A stretch of DNA of 64,000 bases, taken from Pontibacillus sp. HMF3514 (GTDB taxonomy: Bacteria > Bacillota > Bacilli > Bacillales > BH030062). Under the pieces are notes generated by a model that was given only the letters and a program-made list of their open reading frames with translations, searched no databases and was not told where the DNA came from. Shown here piece after piece: positions 1-10,148 of this stretch. The stretch covers positions 3,224,001-3,288,000 of the forward strand of contig NZ_CP047393.1 of NCBI RefSeq assembly GCF_009858175.1. Reading direction: 5' to 3'. Position 1 is the stretch's first letter, and the number at the start of each line of letters is the position of its first letter. The position numbers were made by a program, and so were the translations under genes.

Positions 1-1
1 C

Positions 2-67
2 AACCAATACTTCGCCTCTGAAACCTCTTGCATGAACGATTCCACTAAAGGAGATGCTAAATTATGA
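2..67 (+). other. possible 3' tail of an upstream plus-strand gene
   Basis: Plus frame 2 is open from the window edge to a TGA at 65-67, about 21 codons, ending just before the ribosome binding site of the next gene. The fragment is too short to recognise and may be chance. Confidence 0.15.
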
Positions 68-79
68 GGTGATTTTTTT

Positions 80-490
80 ATGTCATTAGCTCTCTTATTA
101 TGGACAGTTGCTATCTTTCTTACCGTACTACTTAGTTCGTACCTTATTTACCGTCAGCCTATCCCTACATTTAATGCATACTCATTTTATCCACCTGTGC
201 ATTCTCCTGCGCTACGCAAAACGTATTTCACATTGAAAACGTACGGCTTTCTTCCTTATACAAGTGTGCAAGTGGGCCGTGTGACCGTTGATCTAGCCTT
301 ATTAGATGTAAAGTTAGCTATATTATTTTACAGCCCTGAAGATTTACTTCACCCGGTGAAAAAGCGTAAACTAGAAAAGGAGAAGCGATATTTAATGAAG
401 CATGGTTGGACAGTTTGGCAAGTTCGGGAGCGAGAATTGAATCGTCATTTCCACCAAACGATGCGTCAGATTGTTTCACTTCGAAAATAA
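80..490 (+). CDS. small membrane-anchored protein of unknown function
   Basis: 136 residues with a good ribosome binding site (GAGGTG) 7-8 bases before the ATG. Residues 3-23 form one hydrophobic membrane segment; the remainder is basic and probably cytoplasmic. The part from about residue 65 to 130 (VDLALLDVKLAILF, then a lysine-rich helix and GWTVWQV) has the layout of DUF559-like or Vsr-like restriction-nuclease folds: strand, strand, helix with R/K, then a G-W-x-V strand. The acidic and lysine residues expected of a PD-(D/E)xK active site are not convincingly present, so if the fold is right it may be non-catalytic. I do not recognise the gene. It precedes clpP in the same direction, but clpP has its own promoter. 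Confidence 0.7.
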   Translation: MSLALLLWTVAIFLTVLLSSYLIYRQPIPTFNAYSFYPPVHSPALRKTYFTLKTYGFLPYTSVQVGRVTVDLALLDVKLAILFYSPEDLLHPVKKRKLEKEKRYLMKHGWTVWQVRERELNRHFHQTMRQIVSLRK

Positions 491-617
491 TAACCATTTC
501 TTATGTTTATAACGCATGAAACGGGGAAAAATTGAAAATATGCGCAGTCCCCGCTGCATATACTATAGAGGCAGTGAAGGTCATTCATTTACATAGTTTT
601 AAGTCAGATGCCTTTTG

Positions 618-647
618 TTTGACCTTCTCTGACCTTGCATGTATGAT
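618..647 (+). promoter_or_regulatory. clpP promoter overlapped by a CtsR operator
   Basis: A SigA-type promoter reads TTGACC (619-624), 17 bases, TATGAT (642-647). The -35 lies inside a CtsR heptad direct repeat (618-636); on the reverse strand it reads AAGGTCAGAGAAGGTCAAA, close to the consensus GGTCAAANANRGGTCAAA. CtsR is the class III heat-shock repressor of Gram-positives, so clpP should be heat- and stress-induced. The promoter also excludes an upstream ATG at 639, which would lie between the -35 and -10. Confidence 0.88.
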
Positions 648-704
648 AAACGTAGTTACTTAAAATTCATTCAGAAAAAGATGAATTTAAAGGAGGAGAA
701 AAGT

Positions 705-1292
705 ATGAATTTAATACCTACAGTTATTGAACAAACAAACCGCGGTGAGCGTGCTTATGATATTTATTCACGCTTGTTAAAAGACCGTATTATTATGCTT
801 GGAAGTGCAATCGATGATAACGTTGCGAACTCAATCGTAGCGCAGATGCTATTCCTAGCTGCAGAGGATCCGGATAAAGATATTTCTCTATACATCAACT
901 CTCCAGGTGGTTCTATCACAGCTGGTATGGCGATCTACGATACAATGCAGTTCATCAAACCAAATGTATCTACAATCTGCACAGGTATGGCAGCTTCTAT
1001 GGGCTCATTCCTACTTGCAGCTGGTGAGCCAGGTAAGCGTTATGCTCTACCAAACAGTGAAGTAATGATTCACCAACCACTAGGCGGAGCTCAAGGTCAA
1101 GCAACAGACATCGATATTCATGCTAAGCGTATCCTTCGCATGCGTGAAAAGCTAAATAATATCCTTGCTGAGCGTACAGGTCAATCTATTGATGTGATCT
1201 CTCGCGACACAGACCGTGACAACTTCATGGAAGCTCACGAAGCGCTTGAGTATGGCTTGATCGATAAAGTAATGGAGAAAAAGCCTGAATAG
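705..1292 (+). CDS. clpP: ATP-dependent Clp protease proteolytic subunit ClpP
   Basis: 195 residues, the usual length. The serine-protease triad is visible as Ser98 (MAASMGS), His123 (MIHQPLGG) and Asp172 (RDTDRD). ClpP forms a 14-mer chamber that degrades proteins unfolded by ClpC, ClpX or ClpE. The start at 705 follows AAAGGAGGAG; an in-frame ATG at 639 is rejected because it lies within the promoter. Expression is probably under CtsR, whose operator overlaps the -35. The gene is monocistronic and ends in a strong bidirectional terminator facing an ABC transporter operon. Confidence 0.97.
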   Translation: MNLIPTVIEQTNRGERAYDIYSRLLKDRIIMLGSAIDDNVANSIVAQMLFLAAEDPDKDISLYINSPGGSITAGMAIYDTMQFIKPNVSTICTGMAASMGSFLLAAGEPGKRYALPNSEVMIHQPLGGAQGQATDIDIHAKRILRMREKLNNILAERTGQSIDVISRDTDRDNFMEAHEALEYGLIDKVMEKKPE

Positions 1293-1313
1293 TAATTTAA
1301 AAATAATAGTAAA

Positions 1314-1342
1314 GGCTGTCGAGTTACCGACAGCCTTTTTTT
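1314..1342. terminator. bidirectional terminator between clpP and the ABC exporter
   Basis: Perfect 8-bp stem GGCTGTCG/CGACAGCC (1314-1321 and 1328-1335) with a 6-base loop, followed by seven T on the plus strand. A-rich sequence on the other side lets it also serve the convergent minus-strand operon. Confidence 0.9.
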
Positions 1343-1346
1343 ATTC

Positions 1347-2123
1347 CTAATAATGACCAAGAAGTCCTTTTTTCATCGCAAATTTTTCACAAGCACGATA
1401 CACCACTACCCCTAAAGCTACATAAGCGACACCATTTCCAATTAACGCAATATAATCTATTCCTGAAAAATCACTTAATGTGTACCCGTGTATCATAATG
1501 TGACGGGTCATATCCACTCCTTTTACGAAAGGAGCAAATACAAGATAAGGAGCTACAGATAATGGTATAAAAGCAAATGCCATAATCACAAATTGTAGGA
1601 TTTGTAAGAATGCATTGATCTGTTTCACAATGACCGAGATACCAGCTACAATAAAGCTTACCCCAATCATGCTAATAACAGTAAGAAGCAATATCGGGAT
1701 TACAGCTACAGGATTAATATTTAACCACTGACCTGTGGTAAGCATGGCACTAAAAAGAAGAAATACGATAATGATCATATGATTAAGAACCATTCCAGAA
1801 ACACGAGCCAATAATATTCTCCAAGCAGATACTGGGGACATATATAATTGTTCAAGTGTCCCTCTTTGTGCTTCTTGCGATATCGAGTATCCTAATGATT
1901 GAAGTGTAGCCAAGCCTAGATACCAAAATACATAGTTTACAATTACATATTGCGTATTCGTTGCAGCATTGGCAGGATCCCCCACAACTTGAATACCGAA
2001 AAACATCCCAAGAAAAATCAGATAAATCGTGAGTACCATACTTAATGTATTGGCAAAATATCGCTTAAGCTCTAAATACTCCTTTTTGACATTGACTCGT
2101 AAGACATTCGCAAACGTCATCAT
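1347..2123 (-). CDS. ABC-2 type exporter, permease subunit
   Basis: 258 residues with about six hydrophobic membrane segments and the ABC-2 core motif around QEAQRGTLEQLYMSP, typical of drug, lipid or polysaccharide exporter permeases. It starts at an ATG overlapping the TGA of the upstream ATPase gene, so the two are translationally coupled. The substrate cannot be told from sequence. The operon's upstream region shares a 37-bp element with the yvlBCD operon, which suggests an envelope-related role (inference). Confidence 0.85.
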   Translation of the reverse strand: MMTFANVLRVNVKKEYLELKRYFANTLSMVLTIYLIFLGMFFGIQVVGDPANAATNTQYVIVNYVFWYLGLATLQSLGYSISQEAQRGTLEQLYMSPVSAWRILLARVSGMVLNHMIIIVFLLFSAMLTTGQWLNINPVAVIPILLLTVISMIGVSFIVAGISVIVKQINAFLQILQFVIMAFAFIPLSVAPYLVFAPFVKGVDMTRHIMIHGYTLSDFSGIDYIALIGNGVAYVALGVVVYRACEKFAMKKGLLGHY

Positions 2124-3076
2124 GATACAGCTTCCTCCTTCACTAGTTTCATAAAGACTTCCTCAAAGTTCACTTCTGTTTGGTTTATTGTCTCGATCCC
2201 TGTTCGATTCATTTTCAAAATTTCCATTAGATCATAGATCGCTTCTTCGTGATCAAGATTTACATTAAGGATATGGCCATCCCACTCATGAATCGGAAAC
2301 TTGTGCTCTAGGTGTTTCAGCTGCTCATCTGTTAATGATTCTTTTAGGTGTACTTTGTAAGCACTTGTTTTAAATAAACTTAGCAACTTACTGACTTGTT
2401 CATTCGCTATCACTTGTCCTTGGTTAATAATAACGGTCCTGTTGCAAAGATCTTGAACAACATCCATATCGTGCGTACTAATAATAATTGTCTTTTGTTG
2501 TTCATAAGCGATTTTCTTTAAGATTTCTCGTACTTCATATCCTGTTTCGACATCTAATCCTAGCGTCGGCTCATCAAGCAAAATAACGTCAGTACCCGCC
2601 ATCATGGCTACGCATATAGCTAATTTTTGTTGCATCCCTCGAGAAAGATTATTTACAAGTTCATTACGCTTATCCTCCAGGTGAAACATGTCTAGAAGTT
2701 CTTCTATGTATGGAGTAATCTTTTTTTTGCTCATGCCACGGTTTCCTGCAAAATACTCGAGGTTCTCCACTACTGTTAAACGCCAGTAGATGTTGCGGTT
2801 TCCTTCTAAGACTGCACTTATATGTCGAAGCGCCTTGTTTCGCTCAGTTACACTATCGTAACCATGAATCGAAATTGAACCCTCATTTGGAACTAAAAGT
2901 CCGCAGATCGATTTAATCGTAGTGGTTTTCCCTGCTCCGTTCGGTCCGAGTAATCCCATAATCTCCCCCTTACCTACCTGAAACGAAATACCATCCACAG
3001 CAACAAACGACTCTTTACTTTTACGCTTCTTGTAAACTTTTCGAATTCCGTTTACTTCAATAATGGATTCCATCAT
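2120..3076 (-). CDS. ABC exporter, ATP-binding subunit
   Basis: 318 residues. Walker A GPNGAGKT at 44-51, signature LSRGMQQ at 144-150, Walker B VILLDE at 164-169 and the H-loop STHD near 200 are all present, so it should be an active ATPase. The C-terminal 80 residues are the accessory domain common in CcmA/NatA-like exporters. AAGGAG precedes the first of two adjacent ATG codons. It forms a two-gene operon with the permease. Confidence 0.9.
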   Translation of the reverse strand: MMESIIEVNGIRKVYKKRKSKESFVAVDGISFQVGKGEIMGLLGPNGAGKTTTIKSICGLLVPNEGSISIHGYDSVTERNKALRHISAVLEGNRNIYWRLTVVENLEYFAGNRGMSKKKITPYIEELLDMFHLEDKRNELVNNLSRGMQQKLAICVAMMAGTDVILLDEPTLGLDVETGYEVREILKKIAYEQQKTIIISTHDMDVVQDLCNRTVIINQGQVIANEQVSKLLSLFKTSAYKVHLKESLTDEQLKHLEHKFPIHEWDGHILNVNLDHEEAIYDLMEILKMNRTGIETINQTEVNFEEVFMKLVKEEAVS

Positions 3077-3110
3077 GCCAACTCCTTATTTCCTTTATTT
3101 TCTAAATACT

Positions 3111-3173
3111 ATTCTACATGAAGGTTGAAATAACCTCCTCAATCTCTAGGCGGAGTTGGCATCACTTTTTAGG
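3111..3173 (-). promoter_or_regulatory. upstream element of the ABC operon, shared with yvlB
   Basis: Read on the minus strand, a conserved block (3137-3173, containing TCCGCCTAGAGATTGAGG) is followed 20 bases later by TAGAAT (3111-3116). The same block, 31 of 37 bases identical and with the same 20-base distance to TAAAAT, stands upstream of yvlB at 33767-33829. No normal -35 sits 17 bases upstream of the -10-like box, so an activator-dependent promoter is plausible. Confidence 0.6.
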
Positions 3174-3225
3174 CTTACTTATCATGAGGGTGTGGGAGGA
3201 CCTATAATGAGGCAGCAGGGGGCCT

Positions 3226-3309
3226 TGCTTCCTCTCGGATAAGAGCTGCTTTCCCTCGAGTACGAGCTTATTTCTCTCGGCTACGAGTTGCTTTCCCACG
3301 GCTAAACCA
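3226..3309. repeat. 21-bp degenerate tandem repeat array, 4 units
   Basis: Four consecutive 21-base units start at 3226, 3247, 3268 and 3289 and share the core TTTCyCTCGgcTACGAG. The array lies directly beyond the crh terminator on the minus strand. It is one of five arrays in the window with this period. Confidence 0.75.
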
Positions 3310-3313
3310 ACTC

Positions 3314-3346
3314 AAAAAAGCTAGCCCCCATGAGGAGACTAGCTTT
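3314..3346 (-). terminator. crh terminator
   Basis: On the minus strand, stem AAAGCTAG/CTAGCTTT (3339-3346 and 3317-3324), extended by further pairs, is followed by a run of T (3314-3319). Confidence 0.85.
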
Positions 3347-3388
3347 CCAACACAAATGTTCATATTTTCACATTAATACCATAAAAAA

Positions 3389-3643
3389 CTATTCTTTTGT
3401 TACAAACTCAATAAGTACTTCAAGAGCATTCTCTTCGTCTGATCCTTTTGCTTGTAGGGTGATCTCTTCACCTGGACCGACGGCTACGCTCATTAGACCC
3501 ATTATGCTTTTGGCGTTCACGCGCTTGCCTTCTTTTTCTAGAAAAATGTCTGAGTTGAATCGATTTGCTTCTTGTACGAATTGCGCGGCTGGCCTAGCTT
3601 GCAAACCTGTACTGAGTGAGACGGTTACTGACCTTTCTACCAT
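3389..3643 (-). CDS. crh: Crh, catabolite repression HPr-like protein
   Basis: 84 residues of the HPr fold. Residue 15 is Gln in STGLQARPAA, where HPr has the phosphorylatable His; this is the hallmark of Crh, which therefore cannot carry PTS phosphate. Ser46 (NAKSIMGLMS), the HprK target, is present. P-Ser-Crh is a co-repressor of CcpA in Bacillus. The partner kinase HprK is encoded at 29971-30930. It closes the yvcI-rapZ-yvcK-whiA-crh cluster, but a terminator separates it from whiA, so it may also have its own promoter. Confidence 0.95.
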   Translation of the reverse strand: MVERSVTVSLSTGLQARPAAQFVQEANRFNSDIFLEKEGKRVNAKSIMGLMSVAVGPGEEITLQAKGSDEENALEVLIEFVTKE

Positions 3644-3696
3644 TTAAATTCTCCTCTCTCCATCATCTTTTTCTCTTTGTATATATACCTCTCATT

Positions 3697-3710
3697 GGTA
3701 AGCGCTATCA
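3697..3710 (-). promoter_or_regulatory. possible cre (CcpA) site upstream of crh
   Basis: On the minus strand TGATAGCGCTTACC matches the symmetrical cre TGAAAGCGCTTTCA at 11 of 14 positions. It lies about 55 bases upstream of the crh start. Suggestive only. Confidence 0.35.
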
Positions 3711-3719
3711 TATTTGTGT

Positions 3720-3747
3720 AAAAAAAACGCTTCTGCATGAAGAAGCG
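3720..3747 (-). terminator. whiA terminator
   Basis: 7-bp stem CGCTTCT/AGAAGCG with a 6-base loop, followed on the minus strand by eight T (3720-3727). It separates whiA from crh. Confidence 0.88.
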
Positions 3748-3800
3748 CTAAAAATGTAAGGCTATTATATCACGAAAGATTGTAAAAAGGAACGGATTCG

Positions 3801-4748
3801 TTATCCATTCGCAGTAACTTCACCTTTTCGTACTTTTTCTGCAAATTCATCAATTTTACGGAGTCGATGATTGATGCCAGATTTACTGATGTTTGATGTC
3901 ATCAGTTCACCAAGTTCTTTTAATGTTACGTCTTGATGCTGAACACGAAGCGTAGCAATTTCACGTAGTTTTTCCGGCAATGCTTCAAGGCCAACCGTTT
4001 GCTGAATGAATTTAATATTCTCAACCTGACGGAAGGCTGCACCAATTGTTTTATTTAGGTTAGCAGTCTCACAGTTTACAAGTCGATTGACCGAGTTTCT
4101 CATATCACGCATGATACGAACATCCTCAAACTTAAGAAGCGCCTGGTGAGCACCAATGATATTAAGGAATTCTGTGATTTTCTCCGCTTCTTTTAAATAA
4201 CAAATATATCCGTTACGACGTTCAATAGCACGTGCATGGAGATCGAATTGATTCATCAAGTCGCATAGTGACGTGTTGTGCTCTTCATAAAACGTGAAAA
4301 TCTCCATGTGATATGAAGATGTTTCAGGGTTGTTTACAGAGCCTCCAGCTAAAAATGCTCCACGTAAATAGGATCTGCGACAGCATGTTTTCTCCAAATA
4401 CTTGTCTGAGATGGTTCGAATGAGTGTGAAGGGTTCTTCCAAAATATAAAGATCTGTAAGGAGCTCACGTACCTTCTCCTTCATTCGAACAATATAGACG
4501 TTATTTTTCTTCAGACGCATCTTTTTTCGAACTAATAATTCAACAGGAAAATCATATAACTTTTTTATAAGTGTATAAATTCGACGTGCAATCGCTGCGT
4601 TCTCTGTTTGAACATCTAAAATATACGCACGATTCGATAATGAAAGTGATCCGTTCATTCGAATTAATGCGGCTAATTCGGATTGCACACAACATGGATC
4701 CAACTCAATGGACGTTAATTCTTTCTTAGTCTCTGAAGCAAACGACAA
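3801..4748 (-). CDS. whiA: WhiA, DNA-binding protein linked to cell division
   Basis: 315 residues from a TTG start at 4748, preceded by GGGGAGGTG six bases upstream; this gives the family N-terminus [11 protein letters not shown] and the usual length (about 316). An upstream in-frame start would add 12 unlikely residues. WhiA has an N-terminal LAGLIDADG-like domain that has lost endonuclease activity and a C-terminal helix-turn-helix ([21 protein letters not shown], residues about 275-295). In Bacillus it affects division and chromosome segregation. It sits downstream of yvcK in the conserved cluster. Confidence 0.93.
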   Translation of the reverse strand: MSFASETKKELTSIELDPCCVQSELAALIRMNGSLSLSNRAYILDVQTENAAIARRIYTLIKKLYDFPVELLVRKKMRLKKNNVYIVRMKEKVRELLTDLYILEEPFTLIRTISDKYLEKTCCRRSYLRGAFLAGGSVNNPETSSYHMEIFTFYEEHNTSLCDLMNQFDLHARAIERRNGYICYLKEAEKITEFLNIIGAHQALLKFEDVRIMRDMRNSVNRLVNCETANLNKTIGAAFRQVENIKFIQQTVGLEALPEKLREIATLRVQHQDVTLKELGELMTSNISKSGINHRLRKIDEFAEKVRKGEVTANG

Positions 4749-4801
4749 CCCTTTCACCTCCCCTGCTTCGGAAACACGGGGCATGTGTTTCTTTATATTT
4801 A

Positions 4802-5779
4802 TTATTCTTTTTTATTTTGTTCAGATTGTAATAAGGATACGAGTAATTGAGCTACTTTATACGTATCATGGCGTAGTGACCTTTGATCGGGGTCAATAAT
4901 ATCGCCTTCAATGATCTCTATTCCTAATTCTAATAAGCGTTCTGTGTCATAGATAACGGGGCTTGCGTTCTCCTCCGCATACTTTTGCTGCATTGTCTCA
5001 TCAATTTCTTGATTGTGCACGACTATAGAATGTAAGCAACCTTCGCCAATGTGATCATAGATCGCTTGAATATGATCTGCTGCTGTATAACCCGTCGTTT
5101 CTCCATATTGGGTCATGACGTTACAAACGTAAACAACTTTTCCTTGCGTTTCACGTAACGCATCACCAATTTGTGAAACGATCATGTTCGGGAGGGTGCT
5201 TGTATATAAACTACCTGGTGCAACGATAACGAGGTCTGCCTGCTTCACTGCCTCTACAGCTTCTGGAAGAGGTTGAACGGGTTCAGGGCTCAAGAAAACA
5301 CGTTTTATCTTCTTGCCAGACTTCGGAATATTTGATTCACCAGACACAATTGTACCATCATCCATCTCAGCATGCAGGAACATATTTTGATTTGCAATAG
5401 GTAAAATTTTCCCTTTCACATTCAGCACTCGAGAGATCTCCGTAATGCCGTTTAGGAAATCACCTGTAACGGATGTCATTGCTGCTAACAATAAGTTACC
5501 CATAGAGTGACCAGATAATCCATTTCCGTTTGCAAAACGGTGTTGAAATAAGTCTAAAAGCATTGGCTCCGCATCCGACAAGGCTGCAATTACATTTCGT
5601 ATATCTCCTGGTGCAGGCATGGAGAGTTCATCTCGAAGACGCCCTGAACTCCCTCCATCATCTGCAACCGTTACAATGGACGTTAAATCAATCGGAAAAG
5701 ACTTTAACCCCCGTAATAACACGGGCATCCCTGTCCCTCCACCAATCACGACCACGCGTGGTAAAGATTGATCTGACAT
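4802..5779 (-). CDS. yvcK: YvcK/CofD-like gluconeogenesis factor
   Basis: 325 residues. The family signature [13 protein letters not shown] is at 13-25, followed by [13 protein letters not shown] and PGDIRNVI, which form the nucleotide-sugar binding face. YvcK proteins bind UDP-sugars and are needed for growth on gluconeogenic carbon and for normal cell shape; no enzyme activity is established. It starts 3 bases after rapZ ends, so the two are co-transcribed. Confidence 0.94.
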   Translation of the reverse strand: MSDQSLPRVVVIGGGTGMPVLLRGLKSFPIDLTSIVTVADDGGSSGRLRDELSMPAPGDIRNVIAALSDAEPMLLDLFQHRFANGNGLSGHSMGNLLLAAMTSVTGDFLNGITEISRVLNVKGKILPIANQNMFLHAEMDDGTIVSGESNIPKSGKKIKRVFLSPEPVQPLPEAVEAVKQADLVIVAPGSLYTSTLPNMIVSQIGDALRETQGKVVYVCNVMTQYGETTGYTAADHIQAIYDHIGEGCLHSIVVHNQEIDETMQQKYAEENASPVIYDTERLLELGIEIIEGDIIDPDQRSLRHDTYKVAQLLVSLLQSEQNKKE

Positions 5780-5782
5780 AGA

Positions 5783-6667
5783 CTATTTTCCCTTTCTTTT
5801 GTCGATATCTCGATGTGTTACATGGGTGATAAAGTCTGTAGAGAAATGCTTCGCAATATGTTCAGCTATGGCAACAGATCTGTGCTGACCACCTGTACAT
5901 CCGATAGCGATGACGAGCTGACTTTTACCCTCACGTTTATATTGAGGAAGCATTAAACCGAGTAAATCGAGTAATTTTTCTATAAACTTCTGGGTTTCAC
6001 TCCACTTAAACACATAGGATGAAACCTCTGTTGTCAATCCGGTTAATGGACGCATTTGTTCGACATAATGCGGATTCGGTAAGAAACGCACATCAAAAAC
6101 AAGATCCGCATCAATCGGTAGACCATATTTGAAGCCAAACGAAACGACCTGTACAGAAAAGACTTGTTGCGTTTTTTCTGCGTAAGATTCTAAAATACGT
6201 TCTCTTAATTCGCGTGGCTTCATATCTGTTGTATCTATAATTTGCTGCGCGCGTCCTCTTAATTCATCAAGGATCGACCGTTCCTGTTCAATCCCTTCCA
6301 TAGGTAAACCTTCAGGAGCCAAAGGGTGAGATCTTCTTGTTTCTTTATAACGAGATACGAGAGATTGATTTTCAGCATCTAAAAAGAGGATATGCTCCGT
6401 AAGCCATTCTTCTTTTCCAAGTTGGTCTAAAGCCTCAAACAATGTATCAAAAAACTCTCGACCTCTCAGGTCCATAACAAGAGCGACTTTTTGTATGTTA
6501 TTTTGCGTATCTTTCATAAGCTCTAAAAACTTTGGTAGTAAAGCTGGTGGCAAATTATCGACACAGAAAAACCCAAGGTCTTCAAAACTTTGAACAGCTA
6601 CTGTTTTCCCTGCACCGGACATTCCTGTTATGATCACAAGCTGGGTATCTTGTGGATGATTAGCCAT
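5783..6667 (-). CDS. rapZ: RapZ/YvcJ nucleotide-binding protein
   Basis: 294 residues from ATG 6667, which has GGAG nine bases upstream; a TTG two codons earlier is too close to the ribosome binding site. Walker A GMSGAGKT is at 15-22. The C-terminal domain with [10 protein letters not shown] is the RNA/metabolite-binding part known from E. coli RapZ. The Bacillus homologue YvcJ hydrolyses nucleotides and affects competence. The gene follows the Nudix gene by 14 bases. Confidence 0.93.
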   Translation of the reverse strand: MANHPQDTQLVIITGMSGAGKTVAVQSFEDLGFFCVDNLPPALLPKFLELMKDTQNNIQKVALVMDLRGREFFDTLFEALDQLGKEEWLTEHILFLDAENQSLVSRYKETRRSHPLAPEGLPMEGIEQERSILDELRGRAQQIIDTTDMKPRELRERILESYAEKTQQVFSVQVVSFGFKYGLPIDADLVFDVRFLPNPHYVEQMRPLTGLTTEVSSYVFKWSETQKFIEKLLDLLGLMLPQYKREGKSQLVIAIGCTGGQHRSVAIAEHIAKHFSTDFITHVTHRDIDKRKGK

Positions 6668-6681
6668 ATACAACCGCTCCT

Positions 6682-7155
6682 TTATGATGGACTTGCTGGA
6701 TCGAGTACAACATCTATTAATTGAAAATCCGTAGTGTACATGAACGTTCCATACACCTGATCATCTGATTTGAGTATATGTTCGAAGTATTTACGGTCGC
6801 CTTCTGCCATGGGCTTTTTCAATACCTCATGAAAAGGAACCCATTCAAGCTCTCCTTCTGGACTTTCTTCTAGTAGATCACCAGAATATTGATCAGCGTA
6901 AAACGTGAACATCATCCACTCTTGAACGACATCTTTACCTTCCTTCATAACGAAGGTGAAAACCCCTCTTAGTTCAGGATTATTTACGGTAAGACCCGTT
7001 TCTTCAAAAAACTCTCGAGAGGCAGACTGCTTAACATATTCTCCGCTCTCCATCTTACCACCAGGAGCTACATACCACCCTCTTCTAGGCTTTTTAAGCA
7101 TAAGCACCTGACCTTTTTCTTTATCTTCTAAAATACAATTTGTCACACGTTGCAA
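6682..7155 (-). CDS. yvcI: Nudix hydrolase YvcI
   Basis: 157 residues from a TTG start at 7155 with GAGGTGA five bases upstream. The longer open frame from 7221 is rejected because its extra N-terminus is translated from an interspersed repeat element. The Nudix box G-x5-E-x7-R-E-F-F-E-E-x-G-L is intact (residues 33-55). The substrate is unknown, probably a nucleoside diphosphate derivative; the family includes mutator-type pyrophosphatases. It is the first gene of the yvcI-rapZ-yvcK-whiA operon. Confidence 0.9.
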   Translation of the reverse strand: MQRVTNCILEDKEKGQVLMLKKPRRGWYVAPGGKMESGEYVKQSASREFFEETGLTVNNPELRGVFTFVMKEGKDVVQEWMMFTFYADQYSGDLLEESPEGELEWVPFHEVLKKPMAEGDRKYFEHILKSDDQVYGTFMYTTDFQLIDVVLDPASPS

Positions 7156-7172
7156 TTTAATCACCTCATAAC

Positions 7173-7317
7173 AAAAGCGGAAGCGCCCGGGTAACGACGT
7201 ATGGACTGGACTAAACCGCATGATTTAAAGAAAACACGAAGAGCTAAGCGATTCGATGTTGACTTAACGCAAGGAGGTTTGGGAAGTCCAATAGTCGTTG
7301 GGCGCTGGAGCTGGATG
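7173..7317 (+). repeat. interspersed structured element, copy A
   Basis: About 145 bases from AAAAGCGGAAGCGCCCGG to GGCGCTGGAGCTGGATG. Inverted segments pair: GCGCCC/GGGCGC, ACGAC/GTCGT and TGGACT/AGTCCA. Related copies lie at 7604-7716, 8753-8884, 10149-10224, 47538-47683 and 50545-50818. This copy lies between the putative yvcI promoter and the yvcI start, antisense to that transcript. Confidence 0.85.
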
Positions 7318-7363
7318 TCGCTCCTCTGCTTAACTATTTAAATGAAGAGGCACTACTCCCCTT

Positions 7364-7369
7364 ATTATA
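7364..7369 (-). promoter_or_regulatory. possible -10 box for the yvcI operon
   Basis: TATAAT on the minus strand upstream of the repeat element. The -35 is poor (TTTTCT at 17 bases). If used, the 5' leader of yvcI would be about 200 bases and would include element copy A in antisense. Confidence 0.4.
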
Positions 7370-7424
7370 CTATGTAATCCTTTTTTAGAAAACGGATGTT
7401 TGTTCTAGTAGGGTTCGTAAAACC

Positions 7425-7457
7425 AAAAAAAATGCACAGGCGATAAATCGCCTGTGC
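7425..7457 (-). terminator. terminator downstream of trxB
   Basis: Perfect 10-bp stem GCACAGGCGA/TCGCCTGTGC with loop TTTA, followed by eight T on the minus strand. It lies about 270 bases after the trxB stop, beyond element copy G. Confidence 0.9.
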
Positions 7458-7603
7458 CATAAACTAATATTTATTAAAAGGGGGTCAATTAGTTAATTAT
7501 ATTGTATCCCATAATTGTTTCAGGCGTGTTACAGCAGAATTAAAATGTAATTACGTTTAATTACGGTTGATTACACACGCTCTAAAACCCCCTTCACAAC
7601 GGG

Positions 7604-7716
7604 AAAAGCAGAGGTGACTGCTTAGGGTCGTACGGATAAGAAAAATCTTTGTAAGTGGCTTTAGCCACTGGAAAAGAGTTTGCTTATACGATAGACCCTA
7701 GGAGCCGAAGCTAGAC
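7604..7716 (+). repeat. interspersed structured element, divergent copy G
   Basis: It has the same outer architecture as the other copies: AGAGGTGACTGCTTAG at one end and TAGGAGCCGAAGCTAGAC at the other. The second helix GGGTC/GACCC plus ATAAG/CTTAT has a different sequence but the same pairing. The middle contains a separate hairpin, AGTGGC/GCCACT, in place of the usual core. Confidence 0.65.
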
Positions 7717-7728
7717 ATTACATCTAGC

Positions 7729-8736
<1,008 letters not shown>

Positions 8737-8752
8737 TTACGATATTAAGCAC

Positions 8753-8884
8753 AGTCTAGCTCTGGCTCCCAGGGGCTAGTGAGCATCCTTCACCTCCGCA
8801 CGATAAGTCAACATCGAATGTTTCCTTTATCGCACTATGGCTCTGTCCTGCTCATACGCCCCTAACCGGTCGCCTCCGCTTCCT
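8753..8884 (-). repeat. interspersed structured element, copy D
   Basis: Minus-strand copy between the trxB start and the TPR gene. Helices: GGC/GCC with an internal GA/GA pair then CC/GG; GGGGC/GCCCC; TGAGCA/TGCTCA; CGATAA/TTATCG. The core TTCGATGTTGACTTATCG is identical to copy B. Confidence 0.85.
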
Positions 8885-8949
8885 AGTGTTCATGTAATCA
8901 TGGTATAAAACAACGTGTCTTTTAGTCTATTGATATGCTCATGAGGGTA

Positions 8950-9978
8950 TCATGAGGATTCCCAAGGACCACCCTGTTCAGAAAGACTAGGATGTCTTAA
9001 GCATCCTTCTTCCCATAAGCTAATGGCTTTTGAGGGTTCACCCATGTTGTAAGCAGAAATACTATACCATTTATAATAAGATAAATGCCCTTTCAGCTTA
9101 CTTTTCTTCAATCCAGTAAACCGCTTATAAGCTTCTTGATAATACCCAATCTGAGAGAGGGTACCTGCTACCTTAAGCTTTTGCTGTTCATGAATGGGAT
9201 ATACATTCAACAGTTGCTGAATGTGTTTTTCAGCTTTTTCTTGTTCACCTTTCCCATGATAAAACACAGCAAGGTTACATTGCGAGTGTAAAGATTCAGG
9301 GTTTTGTTCTAACCACTTTTCCTCTAAATCAATCGCTTCCTGCTGGTCTCCATGATGAAATAACGCCAAAGCAAAATCGTGCTTAGCTGTAATGTGAGAT
9401 GGAAACAAACGCATCATGTCATCAAGAATAATCATCGCTTCTTTCCAGTCTTGCCTCTCAAGATAATAAAAGGCAGACTCCTGATATCGCATGAGTTCAT
9501 CCTCTTCTTCTAACATAATTTCAATATCATCATCTTCATCAGAATCAGATTCTTCATCGATATCCATTAAGGACATGAGCTGTTCTGCTTCCTCTTTAAA
9601 ATCTCCCTCAGGAGCCTTTTGGATATATTCCTTCGCATATTTTGTGGCATCATGAAACAGGCCAAGGTGTGCGTAATTGTTTGCGATTAAATAGAAACAA
9701 TCCACATACTCATGGCCAAAATCTGCGAGCACATCCATTAATACTTGGTTTGCTGCGTGGTATTCTCCTGTTTCCGTATAAACAACGGACAATTGACATT
9801 TATATAAGGGTTGCTTTGGCGATAACTCCGAAGCTCGTTTTAGCCATCGTAAGGCCTTATCAAACTCGCGCTTTCGGAACGCCTGCACACCCTTAGAAAA
9901 ATAAAATTCCCCTTCTGGCTTGAAAGGGATAATATTAGCTTGTAATACTTCCTCAGAGTTTTTCGTTGAAGTATGCAT
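8950..9978 (-). CDS. TPR-repeat protein, YvcD-like
   Basis: 342 residues preceded by GAGGAGG. Several tetratricopeptide motifs can be read (GVQAFRKREFDKALRWLKRA near 30-50, and further ones from 165 and 195). An acidic linker (EESDSDEDDDIEIMLEEEDE, about 143-162) divides N- and C-terminal TPR blocks. TPR arrays bind partner proteins; no enzyme motif is visible. The position upstream of trxB matches yvcD of B. subtilis, whose function is unknown. Confidence 0.85.
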   Translation of the reverse strand: MHTSTKNSEEVLQANIIPFKPEGEFYFSKGVQAFRKREFDKALRWLKRASELSPKQPLYKCQLSVVYTETGEYHAANQVLMDVLADFGHEYVDCFYLIANNYAHLGLFHDATKYAKEYIQKAPEGDFKEEAEQLMSLMDIDEESDSDEDDDIEIMLEEEDELMRYQESAFYYLERQDWKEAMIILDDMMRLFPSHITAKHDFALALFHHGDQQEAIDLEEKWLEQNPESLHSQCNLAVFYHGKGEQEKAEKHIQQLLNVYPIHEQQKLKVAGTLSQIGYYQEAYKRFTGLKKSKLKGHLSYYKWYSISAYNMGEPSKAISLWEEGCLRHPSLSEQGGPWESS

Positions 9979-10148
9979 CTAGGTCCTCCTCTTCGAACCA
10001 ACTCAGTCTGTTCAAAATTATATCATATTTGATAGGGGAGGATGTAGACCATATTCCGTATTTATCCATTAAAATTACTTTTTCTTGTTCTCTACCAGGA
10101 AATTATAGAATTTGTGGCTTCTGTAAAACTTTTTATTAAAACGAGCCA

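Noticed and set aside
639-704. Upstream ATG for ClpP
   Set aside because: It lies between the -35 and -10 of the clpP promoter and so cannot be in the mRNA.
7156-7221. N-terminal extension of YvcI
   Set aside because: It encodes repeat element A sequence; the TTG at 7155 has GAGGTGA at correct spacing.
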